A stretch of DNA of 10,553 nucleotides from Hydrogenophaga sp. (GTDB lineage Bacteria; Pseudomonadota; Gammaproteobacteria; Burkholderiales; Burkholderiaceae_C). The position numbers and the translations under genes were made by a program. The stretch spans positions 1 through 10,553 of the forward strand of contig JAGXRS010000167.1 in NCBI GenBank assembly GCA_018335615.1, in the 5' to 3' direction. Below, piece after piece: positions 7,881 through 10,553 of the stretch. Under the pieces are notes generated by a model that ran no database searches, had not been told where the DNA came from, and saw only the letters and a list, made by a program, of their open reading frames with translations. Positions within the stretch are counted from its first letter, which is position 1; every line of letters starts with the position of its first letter.

Positions 7881-8542
7881 GCCGGAATGCTTTCTTTGTA
7901 GGCCTTGATGGCGTCGTCGATCTGGTCAAACCAGAGCGCCTGGCCTTCGTGCAGCCAGATACCTGCGCTGCAAAACTGTTTGAGGGTGCCTTCACTGTGC
8001 GAGACCATGATGAGCCCGGCACGGTTCGTGAGCTTCTTGAACGCGGCAGCGGCCTTGTTGCGAAACGCTCTGTCTCCCGTCGAGGTGACTTCGTCCGAGA
8101 TATAGACGTCGAAATCGAAGGCGAGCGAGAGGGCGAACTGAAGGCGCGACTTCATGCCGCTGGAGTAGGTTTTCACGGGTTCATCAAAGAAACGGCCGAT
8201 TTCGGCGAAGGCTTCGATCTGGGCCAGCCGGTCTGCCAAGTCGTCAGCATGGCCGTGCACGCGGCAGACAAACTTGGCGTTCTGCCGGCCGGTGAGCGAG
8301 CCTTGCAACCCTCCCCCGAACCCCATGGGCCAGCTGACGCGGCAGCGCCGCTCCACATGACCGCGGGTGGGGAAGTCGATGCCACCAATGATGCCCAGCA
8401 GGGTGGATTTCCCCGCCCCGTTGCGGCCCACCAGCCCCACGTTCACCTTGGGCGGAATGGTGAATGTCGCGCCCTTCAGCACCCAGGGGCCTGGCCCGTG
8501 GTCGGTGAGGTAGCGTTTGTGCACATCGCTGACGACAATCAT
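7877..8542 (-). CDS. kpsT: KpsT-type ATP-binding protein of the capsule ABC exporter
   Basis: Starting at ATG 8540-8542 the product is 221 residues, matching the family (about 219). Walker A is GRNGAGKST (39-47). SWPMGFGGGLQGSLTGRQN (70-88) is the KpsT-type segment replacing an ordinary Q-loop. The signature is YSSGMKSRLQFA (126-137) instead of LSGGQ, as usual in polysaccharide exporters. Walker B is VYISDE (146-151), followed by VTSTGD, and the H-loop is VSHS (180-183). The frame stays open upstream to 8869, but that extension lies across kpsM in another frame and its composition is not protein-like, so it is excluded. The chosen start shares ATGA with the kpsM stop. Two copies of the protein would pair with KpsM and hydrolyse ATP on the cytoplasmic side to export Kdo-linked capsule. 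Confidence 0.96.
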   Translation of the reverse strand: MIVVSDVHKRYLTDHGPGPWVLKGATFTIPPKVNVGLVGRNGAGKSTLLGIIGGIDFPTRGHVERRCRVSWPMGFGGGLQGSLTGRQNAKFVCRVHGHADDLADRLAQIEAFAEIGRFFDEPVKTYSSGMKSRLQFALSLAFDFDVYISDEVTSTGDRAFRNKAAAAFKKLTNRAGLIMVSHSEGTLKQFCSAGIWLHEGQALWFDQIDDAIKAYKESIPA

Positions 8543-9324
8543 TGCGTGGTCAGCTTTCGGGCAAAGCGCGCTTGCAGCAGCAGGCCAAAGAACAGCAGGC
8601 CAAGCGCCCAGCCGTACAGATAGGGCATGCTGAGTTCCGGGGTGGCGTGGTAGTAAGGCGCAAAGCCCAGCCGCAGTGCTTCCAGCCCGTGGGCGACCGG
8701 GTTGTACATCAGCCATTCGCGGTAAGGGTAGGGTATGGCGCTGAGCGGTACGATGACGCCTGAAAGCAGGTACATAGGTTTCATGACCATGTCCAGAATG
8801 TTGTCCACCTCGGCCACCAGCTCTTTTAGCACCGACACGACCAGGCCAAAACCTACCCCGAGTAGCCATAGCCCGACGGTGGCTTCCATGACGGCCAGTG
8901 GGTCACTTGGCAATGAACTCAAGCCCAGCAGCCCTGCGGCTGACAGGATGAGAACTGCCACCATCAGCATGACCAAGCCTTCGAGCACCACGCGCACGAG
9001 CACGGTGTCCACAGGCTTGACCTGGCGGTAAGTGAACAGGGTGCGGTTGGCGCCAATGGCGTTGGCCCCTTGGGTGCCGGTGCGCCGGAACAGGAAAAAG
9101 CCCAGCATCCCCACCATCAGCCAGAGGGCCGTGTCGATGCCGCCGACGTGGCGTACGCGGATCACGGTGAAGATGAATACCATGAAGGCCAAGTGCACGG
9201 CCGGCTCCAGCAGCAGCCACGCCCAGGCTGCTCGTTTGGAAAACAAGCGGCTGAGGGCTTCGCGCATCAGCAAAGCGTGCCATACGGCCAGTGTGATGGT
9301 AAGAGGCGATCGGGTTGATTTCAT
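8539..9324 (-). CDS. kpsM: KpsM-type permease of the capsule ABC exporter
   Basis: Counting from ATG 9322-9324 the product has 261 residues, close to E. coli KpsM (258). It is an ABC-2 type membrane protein with about six hydrophobic segments. Family stretches are ALLMREALSRLF followed by WLLLEPAVHLAF near the N-terminus, the TLFTYRQVKPVDTVLVR loop (about 94-110), KPMYLLSGVIVPLSAIPYPYREWL (about 178-201, split between a helix and loop) and YNPVAHGLEALR (about 203-214). The frame also opens at TTG 9364-9366, which would add 14 residues (MVIRPNRLGLPGPR) with no family counterpart known to me. ATG is preferred, though it lacks an obvious ribosome binding site. KpsM forms the membrane channel that moves the finished polymer out of the cytoplasm. 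It is the first gene of the capsule series, so the promoter should lie in 9325-9637. Confidence 0.95.
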   Translation of the reverse strand: MKSTRSPLTITLAVWHALLMREALSRLFSKRAAWAWLLLEPAVHLAFMVFIFTVIRVRHVGGIDTALWLMVGMLGFFLFRRTGTQGANAIGANRTLFTYRQVKPVDTVLVRVVLEGLVMLMVAVLILSAAGLLGLSSLPSDPLAVMEATVGLWLLGVGFGLVVSVLKELVAEVDNILDMVMKPMYLLSGVIVPLSAIPYPYREWLMYNPVAHGLEALRLGFAPYYHATPELSMPYLYGWALGLLFFGLLLQARFARKLTTQ

Positions 9325-9598
9325 ACGGGGGCCCGGCAGACCCAGTCGGTTCGGGCGGATCACCAAGTAGCAGTCTGTACGTCAGACAGATAGTCTTGAT
9401 GTCTTGTCATTGCGCGATAAAAATGAGGAAACTACTAACCGTTTTGACAAGTAACCGATGGTATTGATTGTATAGAGTGGCAACACCCCGCCGGAAAGGG
9501 ATAGTTGAACCTGGAGTTTGATACAGGCTAGACGAACCGTGCTTCATGGCCAGCCAAGTGGCAAGTGCGCGCCGACCAAGTGTGCAACTCAGTCCCTT

Positions 9599-9604
9599 TA
9601 TGAT
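9599..9604 (+). promoter_or_regulatory. galU: Candidate -10 box for galU
   Basis: TATGAT (9599-9604) matches five of six positions of TATAAT and would give a leader of about 27 bases ending in the galU ribosome binding site. No good -35 box lies 16-18 bases upstream (the positions read ACCAAG or CCAAGT), so the call is tentative. The TTGACA at 9444 is an alternative distal promoter. Confidence 0.25.
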
Positions 9605-9624
9605 GAGAGGCGTCATCAACAAGC

Positions 9625-9630
9625 AGGGAG
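9625..9630 (+). promoter_or_regulatory. galU: Ribosome binding site of galU
   Basis: AGGGAG lies seven bases before ATG 9638-9640 and decides the galU start. The open frame reaches further upstream to 9518, but that stretch is not GalU-like and has no comparable site. Confidence 0.8.
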
Positions 9631-9637
9631 TGATTCA

Positions 9638-10522
9638 ATGCATATTCGAAAAGCCGTTTTTCCGGTCGGAGGCCTCGGAACCCGCTTTTTGCCCGCAACC
9701 AAGGCGATCCCCAAGGAAATGTTACCGGTTGTAGATAAGCCACTGATCCAGTACGCAGTGGAGGAGGCTTATGCCGCCGGCATTCGCGAGATGATCTTTG
9801 TCACGGGTCGGCACAAGCGCGCAATCGAAGACCACTTCGACACCGCGTATGAGCTTGAATCGGAATTGGAGGCGGCCAACAAGCGAGCGCTGCTGTCTTT
9901 GGTGCATGCCATCAAGCCCGACGATATGGACTGCGTGTATGTACGCCAGCCGCGCGCCCTCGGACTTGGGCATGCGGTGATGTGCGCGGAACGTCTGGTG
10001 GGCGACCAGCCCTTCGCCGTGTTGCTGGCCGACGATCTGATGATCGGACACAACCAGATGGGTGGCGGACCCACTGTGCTGCAGCAGATGGTGCAGGCCT
10101 ATGAGCGCAGTCCCGGCACGGTGCTGGCGGTGCAGGACGTTCCTTTGGCCGATACACGCCGCTACGGCGTGGTCGATGTGCGGGGTTCAATGGAGCAGTT
10201 GGCTGAGGTGTTCGGCATGGTGGAGAAACCAGCGCCTGAGAAGGCACCGTCCACGCTGGCGGTGGCGGGGCGCTATATCCTGACCCCTGCCGTGTTCGAG
10301 AGCATCCGTCAGCAGCCCCGTGGCGCAGGCGGCGAGATCCAGTTGACCGATGGCATTGCTGCGCTCATCGGCAAAGAGCGTGTGCAGTCGTTCCGCTACG
10401 AAGGCCAGCGCTACGACTGCGGTAGCAAGGAAGGCTTTCTGGAAGCCACGATCGATCTGGCCCTGGCCAACCCGGAACTGAACGAGGCGGTTCGCGCGCA
10501 CATTCAGCGGCTGTCGCGTTGA
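9638..10522 (+). CDS. galU: GalU, UTP-glucose-1-phosphate uridylyltransferase
   Basis: This 294-residue enzyme makes UDP-glucose from UTP and glucose-1-phosphate in the cytoplasm. The nucleotide-binding N-terminus FPVGGLGTRFLPATKAIPKE (8-27) contains the GxGTRxLPxTK pyrophosphorylase signature. It is followed by MLPVVDKPLIQY, the FDTAYELE segment, RQPRALGLGHAV, LADDLM with the metal-site acidic pair, GMVEKP, AVAGRYIL, GGEIQLTDGI and YDCGSKEGFLEA, all typical of GalU rather than RfbA. The first loop reads VGG where E. coli has VAG. The length agrees with the family (about 290-302). It is divergent from the capsule operon. UDP-glucose is a precursor for many surface glycans, so its position next to kpsM fits a supply role, though GalU is also general housekeeping. 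TGA is at 10520-10522. The remaining 31 bases of the window show no feature. Confidence 0.97.
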   Translation: MHIRKAVFPVGGLGTRFLPATKAIPKEMLPVVDKPLIQYAVEEAYAAGIREMIFVTGRHKRAIEDHFDTAYELESELEAANKRALLSLVHAIKPDDMDCVYVRQPRALGLGHAVMCAERLVGDQPFAVLLADDLMIGHNQMGGGPTVLQQMVQAYERSPGTVLAVQDVPLADTRRYGVVDVRGSMEQLAEVFGMVEKPAPEKAPSTLAVAGRYILTPAVFESIRQQPRGAGGEIQLTDGIAALIGKERVQSFRYEGQRYDCGSKEGFLEATIDLALANPELNEAVRAHIQRLSR

Positions 10523-10553
10523 CGGTTCGGCGCGCTGAGGGCAGGCCTGGAAG

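Larger units (their letters stand above)
9325..9637. promoter_or_regulatory. Divergent intergenic region between the capsule operon and galU
   Basis: This 313-base region must carry the start signals for kpsM (minus) and galU (plus). Its centre (about 9361-9480) is AT-richer than the flanks. On the plus strand TTGACA (9444-9449) is a perfect -35 box, but the nearest -10-like box, TATAGA (9471-9476), is 21 bases away, longer than ideal. On the minus strand TATACAAT (9467-9474) is a -10-like sequence toward kpsM without a clear -35. An inverted repeat GTCTG-tacgt-CAGAC (9373-9387) sits about 50 bases upstream of the kpsM start and could be an operator, or chance. No JUMPstart/ops sequence was found, so RfaH-type antitermination is not supported. 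No tRNA, terminator or small gene was recognised. Confidence 0.6.

Noticed and set aside
8543..8869. N-terminal extension of the kpsT frame (109 residues)
   Set aside because: It overlaps kpsM in another frame, is Arg/Gly/Ala-rich and has no KpsT homology in character. The family start and ATGA coupling are at 8542.
9518..9637. Upstream extension of the galU frame (40 residues)
   Set aside because: The good ribosome binding site is directly before ATG 9638, and the GalU family begins there. The extension is unlike any GalU N-terminus.
9325..9637. JUMPstart/ops (RfaH) element upstream of kpsM
   Set aside because: No GGCGGTAG-like core was found on the minus strand in this region.

Overview
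The window is a group 2-type (ABC transporter-dependent, Kdo-linked) capsular polysaccharide locus. It lies entirely on the minus strand and is divergent from galU, which is on the plus strand at the right end. The high GC of the housekeeping and export genes, together with the character of GalU and the Kps proteins, suggests a betaproteobacterium of the Burkholderiales, possibly Comamonadaceae. That placement is an impression from sequence style, not a database result.

Right to left, in the direction of capsule transcription: an intergenic region (9325-9637) separates galU (UTP-glucose-1-phosphate uridylyltransferase) from kpsM (ABC permease), kpsT (ATPase), kpsE (inner-membrane/periplasmic co-polymerase-type export protein) and kpsD (SLBB-domain periplasmic/outer-membrane export protein). 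These four export genes are tightly packed, with ATGA overlaps between kpsM/kpsT and kpsT/kpsE and a 25-base gap before kpsD. Immediately after kpsD, base composition falls and a serotype-type cassette begins: a very large enzyme of about 1003 residues and a GT-A glycosyltransferase joined to it by a GTGA overlap. A 224-base AT-richer gap follows, and then the start of kpsC, a beta-Kdo transferase that runs off the left edge. kpsC is reported here from a direct reverse-strand translation of the left 686 bases.

The order is the classical group 2 layout: conserved export genes, a variable synthesis cassette, then conserved Kdo-linker genes. The most notable gene is the large enzyme. Three modules can be read in one chain: a Stealth-type sugar-phosphate transferase, a GT-A-like module with a QDDA motif, and a polysaccharide pyruvyl transferase. 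With the separate glycosyltransferase, this predicts a capsule made of phosphodiester-linked sugar repeats bearing pyruvate ketals, built on a lipid-anchored poly-beta-Kdo primer (KpsC) and exported by KpsMTED. GalU would supply UDP-glucose. The polymer structure is an inference; the module order is seen directly.

No tRNA, rRNA, CRISPR array or insertion sequence was recognised. No convincing intrinsic terminator or JUMPstart/ops element was found.
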